Both the position numbers and the translations under genes were made by a program. From Rapana venosa (taxonomy: Eukaryota; Mollusca; Gastropoda; Neogastropoda; Muricidae), in NCBI GenBank assembly GCA_028751875.1, contig CM054154.1:58334707-58398706 (forward strand): DNA of 64,000 nt. The letters run 5' to 3'. The notes beneath the pieces were generated by a model. The model searched no databases. It had not been told where the DNA came from and saw only the letters and a program-made list of their open reading frames with translations. Numbering within the stretch: position 1 is the stretch's first letter; each line of letters starts with the position of its first letter. This document shows positions 36,410-46,275 of this stretch, in pieces.

Positions 36410-36512
36410 CAACTTTCCTGTCATATATAAAAAGGTAAAAATCATACCAGGCCCCAAATCAGGTGATTCTGCTTGTCCTCCAAATAACAGACCAATTTCA
36501 ATTCTGTCTGTC
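36410..36512 (+). mobile_element. RT fragment of another non-LTR element
   Basis: About 30 codons reading VKIIPGPKSGDSACPPNNRP then ISILSVLS, the RT motif 0-1 region of Jockey/CR1-type elements. This differs from the corresponding L2-like text in this window. It is caught between copy k and RTE-3 copy b. Confidence 0.55.
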
Positions 36513-38272
36513 TTATCATCATCATCATCAGTCCCGTGACCTTGGCGGTCGTGGAGGAGACACGAAAGACGATGCCGTGGTAAGCCTCCTCTATCCATCT
36601 CGGTCCTCGGCTCTGCCCAGTAGTGCAGAGTCATTCATCCTGGTCCATTCTCTGATGTTGTCCATCCATGACTTGATCTGTCTTCCCCTCTTTCTGCCAC
36701 CTTCGAGTGTTCCCTGCAGTACTGTTTTTGGCAGAGTGTTGTGGCGGGTGACGTGGCCGAACCATGTCAGCTTTTTCTTCTTGACGATGGTGAGAAGGGG
36801 TTCCTGTGGACCTGCCAGCGTGTTATTTGGCTCTTGACAAATTCATTGGTCTTTCGTTCTCTCCAGGATATGCCCAGCAGTTTTCTATGGCATTGTGTTT
36901 CAAATGACTGGATTCGCTTTGCTGTTTCAGCAGTCAATGTCCAGGTTTCACTTCTGTACAGCAGGATAGTCTGAATTAGGGCTTTGTAGAGCTTTAGTTT
37001 GATTGGGAAATCGGTCTCTTTACTTTTCCATATGGTGGTGAGTTTTGTCATGGAAGATGTTGCCATGGCTATTCTGACTTTGATTTCTGTCGTTAATCGC
37101 CCGTCCTTTGTGAGTGTAGCGCCAAGGTATTTAAAAGCGTCTACCTCCTCCAGTTGTTGTCCGTTCATGTAAATTTTAGCAGTGGCGTTGCTCGTGCTGT
37201 TCACAAGTACTTTACTTTTCTCCGAGCTCACTCCATCCCATATGTTCCAGCTCTGTTCTCAAGTCTGGTCGTAAGATCTTGCAGCTCTGTGTTACTTCCG
37301 CCCATGAGGTCAATGTCATCGGCAAACCGCAAGTTGTTGAGGGGTCTGCCGCCAATGGAGATGGTAGAGCGGAAGTCATGGAGGTTCTCTCTCATAATGT
37401 TTTCCAAGAACAGATTAAACAGGACTGGAGATAACAGGCATCCTTGTCGGACCCCAACTGTGGTTTTGAAGTAGTCTCCGACCTGATTGATCAGAAGGAC
37501 TGCACTGCTTGCAGTGTTGTATAGTGCTTGAATGGTTTGCACTAGTCCTTCTTCAATGCCAAACATTCTGAGGACCTGCCACAGGCCTTCGTGCCATACT
37601 CTGTCGAAAGCCTTCTTGAAGTCGATGAAGTTGTGGAACAGGTCTCTCTGATGTTGAAGATGTTTTTCCATCAGGATGTGGCAGTTAAAAATCTGTTCGA
37701 TTGTGCTCCTGCCTGCCCTGAACCCAGCTTGTTCCTCTGCAAGGTGTTCTTCTGCCTCCTTCTTGAGTCGATTCAAAATAACTTTTGAGCATGATCTTGC
37801 TGGCGTGGCTGATGAGGCTGATTGTTTTATAGTTTTGGCATTGGCGTAAATTCCCCTTCTTGGGCAGAGGTATGATGAGTGATTGTGTCCATTCTGTTGG
37901 CCACTGTTTTGTTTCCCAAATCTTCTGACAGTTAGCTGTAACATGTGTGATGACTGTTTCGCCACCATGCTTGAGCAGCTCTGCTGGTATGTTGTCTGCT
38001 CCTGGGGACTTTCCTACTGGTAAGCTGCGGATGGCTTCTTCCACTTCTTCCCTCAGTATAAATAATGGCGAGGGTACTCTTGTTGTTGCTGCTTTCTCTT
38101 CTATTATGCTCTTGTCAGGTTGTATTGGGTTGTTGTATAGTTCTTGACAATACTCAGACCACCTGTTCAATGCAGCTGAGCTTTCTGTGAGGAGGTTTCC
38201 GGGGCTGTCTTCAATGATTGATGATTTGGTTTGAAGTGGTTTTGTGAGTTTCTTCAGGGTGTCGTAGGACAC
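36513..38272 (-). mobile_element. RTE-3 copy b, RT half
   Basis: A 1.76-kb minus-strand insert ending in an ATCATC (TGATGA) tail at 36513-36530. It encodes the linker, complete RT and C-terminal region. It is almost identical over the last 675 bases to 63326-64000 and to the short copy at 2456-2831. 5'-truncated before the endonuclease; right flank is I-like copy 2 3' sequence. Confidence 0.88.
36767..38272 (-). pseudogene. RTE-3 reverse transcriptase, few defects
   Basis: Three long frames. 38272-37685: linker and RT start with VEEAIRSLPVGKSPGADNIP and WTQSLIIPLPKKGN. 37968-37228: QAGFRAGRSTIEQIF, FIDFKKAFDRVWHEGLW, VGVRQGCLLSPVLFNLFLEN and an intact LRFADDIDLMGG active site. 37231-36767: EVDAFKYLGATLTKDG, LLYRSETWTLTAETAKR and RKLLGISWRERKTNEF. 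The frames change near 37780 and at about 37230. The last segment toward 36530 is out of frame. It encodes no endonuclease. Confidence 0.82.
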
Positions 38273-40248
38273 TCAAATATGATATGAGTATTGGAAATGT
38301 GATCGCCACATAGACATCTGACATGTTTACAAAATGTTGTAAGAATGCATTTAACTTCATTCTAAAATATAGTGAATTAACTCTTCTCACGGATATAAAA
38401 CGCAAATCTATTTGAGAAGGAGCCATATAACAAGAAGTCTGGGCAGCGGTCAGACAACTTTTTAAATATCGTTCCTTGAATTGATCAGATTCTTTAAACT
38501 TACCCCATGAAGTTTGTTCTAATATTTGGTATCCCTCTTGTAGAGATAAGGGAACATCCAGTTCTATCGATTCCATATCATGTCTTGCCCCCTTTTTGCA
38601 GCTCTGTCAACCCACTCATTTGAAAAAATTCCAACGGGAGAAGGCACCCAACAAGAAGAAACAGGAATACCTCTTAAACTTAAGAGGTGTATGACATATT
38701 TAATTTAAAAAATAATTCTGGAGACCTTAAAGTTTGGGGATTTTATAGCATACAATACTGACTTAGAGCCAACACAAAGAAAGATATGAAAGAAGGAACA
38801 TGGAAAATCAAGAATATAGTTAAGAGCCATAAGAACTGCAATAAGTTCAGCTGTAAATATTGAACGATGTATACCAAGATAGTAAGATTTCTCAATTTTA
38901 ATTGCTGGTATGACAAATGCAGAGCCTGTGTCATGTTTTCTAAAACAGATCCACCTGTATAAACTTTTAAGCAGTCAGCATACGTATTTTCAATATGGGA
39001 CTGAACATCTGCAAACATGATGTTTTGATTTTGATTCTTCTTTTCATTAATATATTCTATATCAAAACAGGCTTTATCCATCTCCCATGAAGGGCATGGT
39101 AAAGTTTCTTTGTGTGTTTCTAAGTCATATTGATTAAGTTCAGATTTTTTAGAGAGATGTGATACATAAGTGCCCATAGGCATTAAATAGGAAATTTGTT
39201 TAGCCTTTTTTGGAAAAATCGTTTCTGCTTGAACTTTTAATTCCCTACAGACACAATTTTCGTCATTTGTGCTCCATAACATGCATGTATGTTAGTCCAT
39301 CGTTTTCGACGATGACCTCCAAAACAGCAGAGGAGGCAGCTGCTGTTTCGGAAATTGGGAAGAAATTTGATTATAGTGGAGATGCCTTGCCCACAGTACA
39401 TCCCCACTCTCTCGGCCAAGTAGGCATAAGGACAGTCAGCGTTGGAGATGTTCTCCAAAGGCCAACTAGCCCCCAGGGCTGCAGCACATAAGTACTGTGC
39501 AAGTCAAGCCTCCTAGTCAGATAGTCATAGCCGATTACTAAAGACTAAGCTGTAAAGTGGAATTCCATGAGTGGAAAAGCCACTGGTCATACAGCCTCTT
39601 ACTTTGCTGTTGCCCCCAGTGTCAATGGTTTAATCAAGAACTGTGATAAACCCCTGGCACATTGGCGCAAGAAAGTTGTCGGTATTCAGCTAGGGGAAGT
39701 TCCCCAATCCATATAGTGGTTGCATGGAATGGTACCCCAAGTGCAAGTTTGTACGCCTTACAATCTATACTTTGGAGTTTTTAAAGTAAATAATTAGGAG
39801 CACTGAAAAAGACTTCTTGTCCAAAGACAATTTGGAACGTACAAGTGACTTAGACAAGCATTTAAGAGTGAAGATATCTTGTCCCCAGGACTGTCTGCTA
39901 ACCATTTTAAGAAAATTGATGCATTTCCTTGCTTTTGTTAAAATGTATCCAATATGAGCATTCCAACTTAATTTTGATGAAGGTTGAATACCTAAAATTG
40001 TACCATATTTTTATACTGAATTGGCTCCCTTCCAATCGTGAACTGTGGCAGTGTATCTGGATCACTACCATTATTAAAAAGGATAATATGCATTTTATTC
40101 TGTAGATAATGTCAGGCCATTTTCAAAAATATATTTATTTACATTATCTCGCTCTTTTTGATATATTTTTCTGGTATAGTTTATCATCGTCTTTGTTATA
40201 GCACGCTTCATAGTGACATTCATCCATATACATATATATCATCAGCAT
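38273..40248 (-). mobile_element. I-like copy 2, 3' half (from RT active site to 3' end)
   Basis: Minus strand from the ADD of the RT active site (40248-40240) through RT thumb, connection, RNase H (YTGGSVLENM near 38965-38935; Asp of YTDGS replaced by Gly) and the region similar to 23780-23990 (VPLSLQEGYQILE, 38560-38510). The 5' half lies at 41819-42375 beyond an L2-like insert. Stops throughout. Confidence 0.75.
38743..39282 (-). pseudogene. I-like copy 2 RNase H region
   Basis: A 179-codon open stretch: ICRELKVQAETIFPKK-like linker, then YADCLKVYTGGSVLENM, which aligns with YCNHLKVYTDGSVLETG in copy 3 (55985-56030). The D to G change removes a catalytic Asp. After that the frame drifts into AT-rich text. 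Confidence 0.6.
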
Positions 40249-40549
40249 GCTTTTTTCTCCCTTCAACAAAACAAATTTTATATCTACGTTTTTGTTATTT
40301 CACCGTGCATTGACTGGTCAGATTGGTTTTTTCTTAATATCAATTACATTTCGAATTACTTTAATTTATAATTTTCATTTTCCGATAAATTTTTGAAGAT
40401 TCAACTGACTGTATGATTTGTTTTTCAGCTGTCATTGCTGGTCCTTGTGACCCATTTTACTGTAACCCTGCTGCCCTGTGAAAAATTGCACGTTAACACG
40501 AACTCACTTCTCCCCCACCACAACTACCCAGTGCTCCTCCTTCCACCGA

Positions 40550-41035
40550 TATGACACTAACTGCCGAAGACATGAGAGCTTTGCTCTCACATGGGTTTTA
40601 CTATATACCAAACGAACTTAGACAACACATTTCAACCTTAGGAATCAACCGCCACAAAACTAGACAAGGTACCCGTCCCCTACATCCATCTCCCTCCTCG
40701 CTTCTGACGTCACTACCGCTACCACAGTAACCAAGGACAACACTGCTTCGCTGCCCTCTGATCCACCTGCTTCTTCCTGTGTTTACGACTTTGATAAAAT
40801 GTGTTCTGATAATGTGTATCATGGTGTGTATGAAACTGTAACCCCCCAAACTTCCCCAGTTCTTTCACCAGCTTCTACACCTGACTCTCAATCCAAACCT
40901 TTGTCTGCTCTTCCACTCTCCACATCTTTACCATCGCCTTCATCCTCTTCCACTGACAGTTATCGTAATTCACCACAGTTATCATCAACCTCTCTGCCTC
41001 CTTCTAACATCCTTCACATGTACTTGTTCAACGTG
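40550..41035 (+). pseudogene. L2-like ORF1 N-terminal part
   Basis: Starts MTLTAEDMRALLSHGFY at 40550. It contains LRQHISTLGINRHKTRQG and, in a later frame, a Ser/Pro-rich segment ([17 protein letters not shown], 40884-40935). The same protein appears on the minus strand at 59262-59790. No zinc knuckle or esterase motif is visible in the retained part, so the role of ORF1 (presumably RNA binding) is inferred only from its position. Confidence 0.55.
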
Positions 41036-41111
41036 CAACCTGTTCACCGATGCAACAGCCAAACTTGTCACTTCTCTTATTCTTTCACGTCTGGACTATT
41101 GCAATTCTCTT

Positions 41112-41534
41112 TTGTCTGGTCTGCCAGCATCATCTATCCACTCCCTTCAACGTATACAAAACTCCGCAGCTCGACTAGTTCTCAGAAAGAAAAAATCTGA
41201 GCACATTACTCCTCTCTTGCGATCTCTCCACTGGCTGCCTGTGCCACAGAGAGTTGATTATAAGATCAGTACCCTCTGTTACAAATGTCTGCACAAAACT
41301 GCACCCTCCTACCTCTGTGAATGTCTTAACCTGTACACTCCTTCACGTTCCCTCCGCTCTACTGCAGATACCTTGTGCCTACGAATACCTAGATTCAATC
41401 AATCTACTGTTGGCCGCCGCTCTTTCTCTATTTCGGGTCCATCGACCTGGAATGAGCTCCCTCTCTCTCTTCGCCAGAAACCTAGTTATGACACTTTTAA
41501 ATCCAGCCTCAAGACATATTTTTTTCAAACCTAA
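41112..41534 (+). pseudogene. L2-like copy n ORF2 C-terminal fragment
   Basis: 140 open codons: [55 protein letters not shown] and [12 protein letters not shown], ending at the normal ORF2 stop. Nearly identical to 8060-8496. No RT catalytic part precedes it. Confidence 0.75.
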
Positions 41535-41818
41535 GACTTCCCCCCTCCTGTTTCATATCTAACCCATGTCCTATCACCCTGCTAAAGTATACGGCCTGTG
41601 CGAGTGTGTGTGTGCTTTTGAAAAACATTTGACTATCGAAATTTTATTTAATAGATTTTGTCTGCATCGCAGCATGTTTGTAAACATCTGTTTGTTTAAA
41701 CTTTTGATTATTTATCATTGATTGCATGACTGTGTAAGGTTGGGTTGAGTGCATGCGCTTTGATTTGTCTTTGCAAGATATAGTGCTATATAAGTTCCAT
41801 TTATTATTATTATTATTA

Positions 41819-42375
41819 TATTGTTCCAGGACAACGTCTTTAGACAGTTTTGTGGGTAAATCATACAGCAATATATTAAACAGAAAAGGGGCTATAACTG
41901 AAACCTGTGGTCAACCCATATGCAATGACCTAAAGTTGAATATGCATGCCCTGCTCTCACTTGCATACTTCTGTTACATAAGAAGCTTTTAATACAATAG
42001 AAAAAATGCCCAGAAAAGCCAATAGACTGCAGTTTATGCCCCAATTTAGCGTGCCAATTTTGGTCGTAGGCTTTCTTTAGATCAAACAATTTTGCGAGTA
42101 GATTTTTTTCTTCTCTCAAATTGTTGTTTGACCTGTGTTGTTAGTTTAACTAAATTATCGATTGCTGATCTACCTTTTTGAAAGCCTGCTTGATTGACAG
42201 GATCTACCTTATTTTTCTGACAATAATACACAAGCCTTTTTAGAATAATTTTCTCCATAACCTTACCAATGTTAGAAGAGAGTGCTATGGGCCTATAACT
42301 AGTTTTATTAGTTTTAGGCTTTTCTTGCTTATGAATGGGAACAATAAAAGACTGCTTCCAGTTCATTGGAATTGC
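41819..42375 (-). mobile_element. I-like copy 2, 5' half (RT fingers)
   Basis: Minus strand: NWKQSFIVPIHKQEKPKTNK, SYRPIALSSNIGKVMEKII, NQAGFQKGRSAIDNLVKLTT, FDLKKAYDQNWHAKLGHKL and SKDVVLEQY, where the reading stops at the L2-like insert. Upstream endonuclease is missing; L2-like copy l begins at about 42376. Confidence 0.8.
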
Positions 42376-43442
42376 AACCCGTCGTAACCTCAAGGCTATT
42401 GATATTCAAACTTTCTCTTCCCAAGCTGCTGAACACCAATCACAAACCCATGACCACAATGACCCTTCAAAACACTATAACACTGTTCTCAGCCAACTGC
42501 TTGATGAGCACACACCTCCCACTGACCATTTTCTGCCTGATAGGCCTTGTGCCCCATGGTACACCCATGATATCCTGGTGGCAAAGCGCAAACGCCAAAA
42601 ACTAGAACGGCAGTGACGAAAAACAAAAACTGAAGAAAAAAAAAGCTCTTTCTAAAACAAACTAACAAAAACAAAAGCTAACTCCACTCAGCTAAGACAA
42701 ACTACTACTCTGCTCAAGTTCTCGATGCAACATCCATGAAATCTCTTTTTCCCCTCACCTCAACTCTTCTTAGATCTGCAAAGACAAGCCCTCTGCCTAC
42801 TGTCCACAGTCACTCTTAACTTCCTGATATAGTTTTCTTCGATCTTTCCTGACAAAGTTCATAACATTCGGTCCAGACTGGATCAGACTCCTTTCCAACC
42901 TATACCTCCTGATCCTCAATTCACTGGCACTCCTCTCATTTCCTTTCAGCCAGCAAGTGAGGAAGAAATCAGAAAAAAATCTAAATGAAATGACAATAAA
43001 ATCATGCAATCTTGATCCTGTGCCTGCTTCTCTTTTCACAGAGTGCCTTCCACAGCTTATACCAACTATTACGAAGATTGTAAACTCATCTCTTCTTTCG
43101 TAATTTTTTTCCACCAGAACTCAAAACTGCAATAGTTAAACCTCTACTCAAAAAGCACGGCCTGTTTCTAACCTACCTTTCATCTCCAAAATCTTTGAAA
43201 AAGTAGTTCTGAAACAACTCCACAGCCATCTTCATTCAAATAGTCTCCTTCCCGCATTTCAGTCTGCCTACCGTGTCAGCCACAGCACTGAAACCACCTA
43301 GTCCACACGTTAAACATGCTTCTAAACGCTTCTGACTCAGGGAAAATATCCCTTCTCACTTTTCTTGACATGTCTGCAGCATTTGACACTATAGACCACG
43401 CTATCCTTCTCTCCAGTCTAAAAAAAACCACCACACGTTTGG

Positions 43443-43782
43443 GGATGGGATAGCCTAATGGTTAGAGCATTGCACTTGCAATCTGATGACCCATGTTCAA
43501 TTCCCGTTCAAGGGGATATTTTCCCCTGGAGTTAACATCAGTGCAGACTCCACTCTCTCCAAAGTCCTTTGGATGAGACTATAAACTGAGGCCCCGTGAG
43601 CGAACACATGCATAACATCTTGCGCACATGTTAAATCCTGTTCCGCATTTCTTAAGAGTAGGCCATTGTGTGCTGGTGGGAACAGTTGACAAAATGTATA
43701 AAACCGCATACACACAGGGACTGGATGTAAAAACAGCACATAAGTGCTTAATCCGTTATCCTTGATATGAATTTTTTTTTTT
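43443..43782 (+). mobile_element. SINE-1 copy b, full length
   Basis: A tRNA-like head with A box TAGCCTAATGG (43451-43461) and B box TGTTCAATTCC (43494-43504), then CAAGGGGATATTTTCCCCTG, the central block (TCCTTTGGATGAGACTATAA then CTGAGGCCCCGTG) and the tail block (GGGACTGGATGTAAAA, GCTTAATCCGTTATCC). T-rich sequence follows. Its 3' block is unrelated to the L2-like tail seen in SINE-2. Host L2-like sequence resumes near 43790. Confidence 0.82.
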
Positions 43783-44383
43783 TTAAAAGATAAAAGGTGC
43801 AGCCCTTACCTGGTTTAGTTAATATCTCATTGACCTATTCCAGACAGTCACAGTAAACAAGATTTAATCAGAACCTGCCAAACTGGAATGTGTAGTTCCT
43901 CAGGGATCAGTTCTGGGCCCTGTTCTTTTCACTCTCTACACTGTTCCACTCTCATAATAAACCGTCACCAGATTAACCATCAATTCTACACTGATAACTC
44001 TCAGATTCAAAGCAGCGACACTCCTCAAAATCTGCCTTCTCTCTTGACAAATATGTCACTCTGCCTTCAAGACATTCAAAATGGATGATACAAAACAAGT
44101 TACAGTTAAATGCAGATAAAACCGAAGCCATGATTATGGGGACCAAACACAAACTCTCTTCCATCACAACAGATTCAATATAATTGGGCAATACGTCAGT
44201 TCGGCTATACACTGCAGTTAAATATCTAGGGGTAGTTATCGACAACACAACACCCAGACCTTCCAGTCGTGCTACTATCAATTACGGCAAGTAAGTGCAA
44301 TCCAAAAGTACCTGTCAACTGATGCAAAATTCAAACTTGTTAGGTCTCTCATTATTTCACATCTAGACTATTGCAATTCCCTT

Positions 44384-44640
44384 TTGTCTGGGCTGCCAGC
44401 ATCATCTATCCACTCTCTTCAACGTATACAAAACTCTGCAGCTCGACTAGTTCTCAGAAAGAACAAGTCTGAGCATATTACTCCTCTCCTGCAATCTCTC
44501 CACTGGTTGCCTCTGCCACAGAGAGTAAAGTACAAGATCAGTACTCACTGTTACAAATGCCTACACAAAACAGCACCCTCCTATCTCTGTGAATGTCTTC
44601 ACCTATACGCTCCTTCTCATTCCCTCAACAGACCTCATCA
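44384..44640 (+). pseudogene. L2-like copy l ORF2 C-terminal fragment
   Basis: About 86 codons: [37 protein letters not shown] and YLCECLHLYAPSHSL, then the frame leaves the family and continues into repeat R sequence. Confidence 0.65.
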
Positions 44641-44975
44641 CCTGCTGCCACCTGAGCTGTATCCTCCACCACCTCCATGGGCGTTCTCCATTTAATTACA
44701 ATAATGCTTCATCGACTGCCACACATGTACACGCACGCACACACGCACAAACACATTCATGGCAGTCCATGACTTTTCAAACCAGGGTTTGTTTTTTTGG
44801 GGGGGGTTTTTTTTGGAGGGGAGGGTTCCTTGTTCACTGCCTAGTCTTCACTGTCTTATTCTACCGTTGACTTTCGGTCCTTATTGTTTGTTACACTGGA
44901 CTTAATCGTTTGTTTTTATATATTATCTCATTGATCTTTACACCCTATACTTTCATTAGCTCAGTTTTGACTGTT
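44641..44975 (+). repeat. Dispersed repeat R, copy 2
   Basis: 44710-44975 parallels 13266-13548 (AATGCTTCATCGACTGCC, GGCAGTCCATGACTTTTCAA, TCTTATTCTACCGTTGACTT). The 70 bases before it encode a short Pro-rich run (LLPPELYPPPPPWAF) in place of the SGNH remnant that precedes copy 1. A G8/T8 stretch is at 44800-44815. Confidence 0.65.
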
Positions 44976-45518
44976 GTTGTTATGATTGCGGTGCTATTAA
45001 CCAAAATCAACTGACAGCAACATTGTGTATCACAAGTTATACACCATGAAGAAAACTTGGTCATGTCATTACAACGTTCTAGAGGTGCAAAAATCTCGCA
45101 GTAGAATGCTTGCAGCATAGCCACCAACCTGTTGAGTTTTACACAGTTTTTAACTACTGATAATTACCCAATATTAGCACTTCAGTCCTTCAATGTGGAC
45201 AAAGTGAAAATGCCTAAATTAACAAATTATTATTACCCACCACAGTGTGACTGTGATACAAATTCTAAAGTGAAATCTGCCATATATGTCAGGCAGGGTT
45301 TAGAGTATGATAAACTTGTGTTTTTTCTATTATTCAACAAACATCATATATATATCATGTAGGGGTCACAGTCAAATTTAACAAAGATGACATATTAAAT
45401 ATAGTCTCTGTATATTTACCCCAAGGTCCAAAAAGTGACAATACTGATTGGTTAATAAACACTGACTTCACAAAATATAAATGGATTATTCTGGGCGATT
45501 TCAATTCTCAGGCTCCTT

Positions 45519-45779
45519 TTGGGGATTCTAGCTTGGTGCTCTACCATCACCAGCAATCGTTTGGTAGAAAACATTGTGGATTCAAAGCTTTACTTATTGA
45601 ATGATGGTAGAGTAACCAGAATTCCTGATCTTTCTAGTCATAAACCAAGTGCTATTGATTTAACATCAATATCTCCAGGTTCAGCTATCAATTGCAATAG
45701 GAATGTTGAAGATGATTGTTTTGGAAGTGATCATTGTCCTATTAGTTGTCATTTGAGGACCTTGAAACATCAGACCTAA
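45519..45779 (+). pseudogene. I-like copy 3 endonuclease C-terminal piece
   Basis: 86 codons with RIPDLSSHKPSAIDLTSIS and DDCFGSDHCPISCHL. SDHCPI is the final catalytic Asp-His block of AP-endonucleases and is intact. A stop ends the frame at 45779, and the linker continues in another frame (45746-46000). Confidence 0.7.
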
Positions 45780-45989
45780 CACATATTGAGGATAAAATTC
45801 CTAAATTTCGATATAAATTGGCTGACTGGAGTTCTTTTCAATCATTCCTTCAGGCTACTGATATTGAAACGATCGAAGAGGATGATGTAGATCAGTTTTA
45901 TTCCAATTTTGTGGCAAAGCTCATACATGCAGCTGAGTTTTCTATTCCCAATTACAAAAGCAACAAGAATGGAAAGCATTCGGGCAATA

Positions 45990-45994
45990 GATGG
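45990..45994. repeat. Target-site duplication GATGG, left
   Basis: Same five bases at 53356-53360; together they bracket the gypsy element exactly outside TG...CA. Confidence 0.9.
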
Positions 45995-46162
45995 TGTTTA
46001 CGTATTGTTTGGTTTGGGCAAAAAGACGGAAGAACAGGACCCCCGAGCAAGAGCCATCTTAGCTATGCATAAGCGGCAGGCAGCCAGTTTGTTTTAGTCA
46101 ATAAATGAGGTTTATATGTATCACTCAACTGAAGTGGAATTGTGTGAATGAGAAACACAACA
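45995..46162 (+). repeat. Gypsy 5' LTR
   Basis: 168 bases, TGTTTACG...ACACAACA, beginning TG and ending CA. A polyadenylation signal AATAAA lies at 46100-46105. It is very short for an LTR, and no clear TATA box is visible. Pairs with 53189-53355. Confidence 0.95.
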
Positions 46163-46177
46163 TGGTGTCAGAGGTGA
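46163..46177 (+). promoter_or_regulatory. Primer binding site, tRNA-Leu type
   Basis: TGGTGTCAGAGGTG directly after the LTR is complementary, with one mismatch, to the 3' end of animal tRNA-Leu including CCA (the usual complement being TGGTGTCAGAAGTGG). It would prime minus-strand synthesis. Confidence 0.8.
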
Positions 46178-46275
46178 CGACTATTCTGCCTTGTGTGCCA
46201 GCATTCAAGACCCTTGAAGTAAGTCAGAGTAGATTAGAAGGAGAAACTAAGAAAGCCTCACTGTTAAATTTCTTC

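Larger units (their letters stand above)
40249..41818 (+). mobile_element. L2-like copy n, internally deleted, both ends present
   Basis: A 1.57-kb unit with the family's 5' region and ORF1 start (40249-41036), then a direct jump to the ORF2 C-terminus (41040-41534), 3' UTR and (ATT)n tail (41800-41818). Junction microhomology is ACCTGT. It sits exactly between Gln-Tyr and Ala-Asp-Asp codons of the I-like copy 2 RT. Confidence 0.82.
42376..44640 (+). mobile_element. L2-like copy l, hosting SINE-1
   Basis: Plus strand from the endonuclease-RT linker (RRNLKAIDIQTFSSQAAEHQ) through RT to the middle of the C-terminal block (44640). SINE-1 copy b interrupts it at 43443-43782 in the RT. The catalytic box reads FYTDNSQ (43984-44004), so the first Asp of the pair survives and the second is Asn. 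Several frameshifts. Confidence 0.8.
44976..45994 (+). mobile_element. I-like copy 3, endonuclease part
   Basis: Plus-strand endonuclease in pieces: PILALQSFNVDKVKMPKLTN (45170-45230), SAIYVRQGLEYDKL, a WIILGDFNSQAPF block (45484-45522), then NRLVENIVDSKLYLLNDGRV and CFGSDHCPISCHL (45520-45760), and the linker to 45994. The gypsy element follows after GATGG; the LINE resumes at 53361. Confidence 0.78.
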
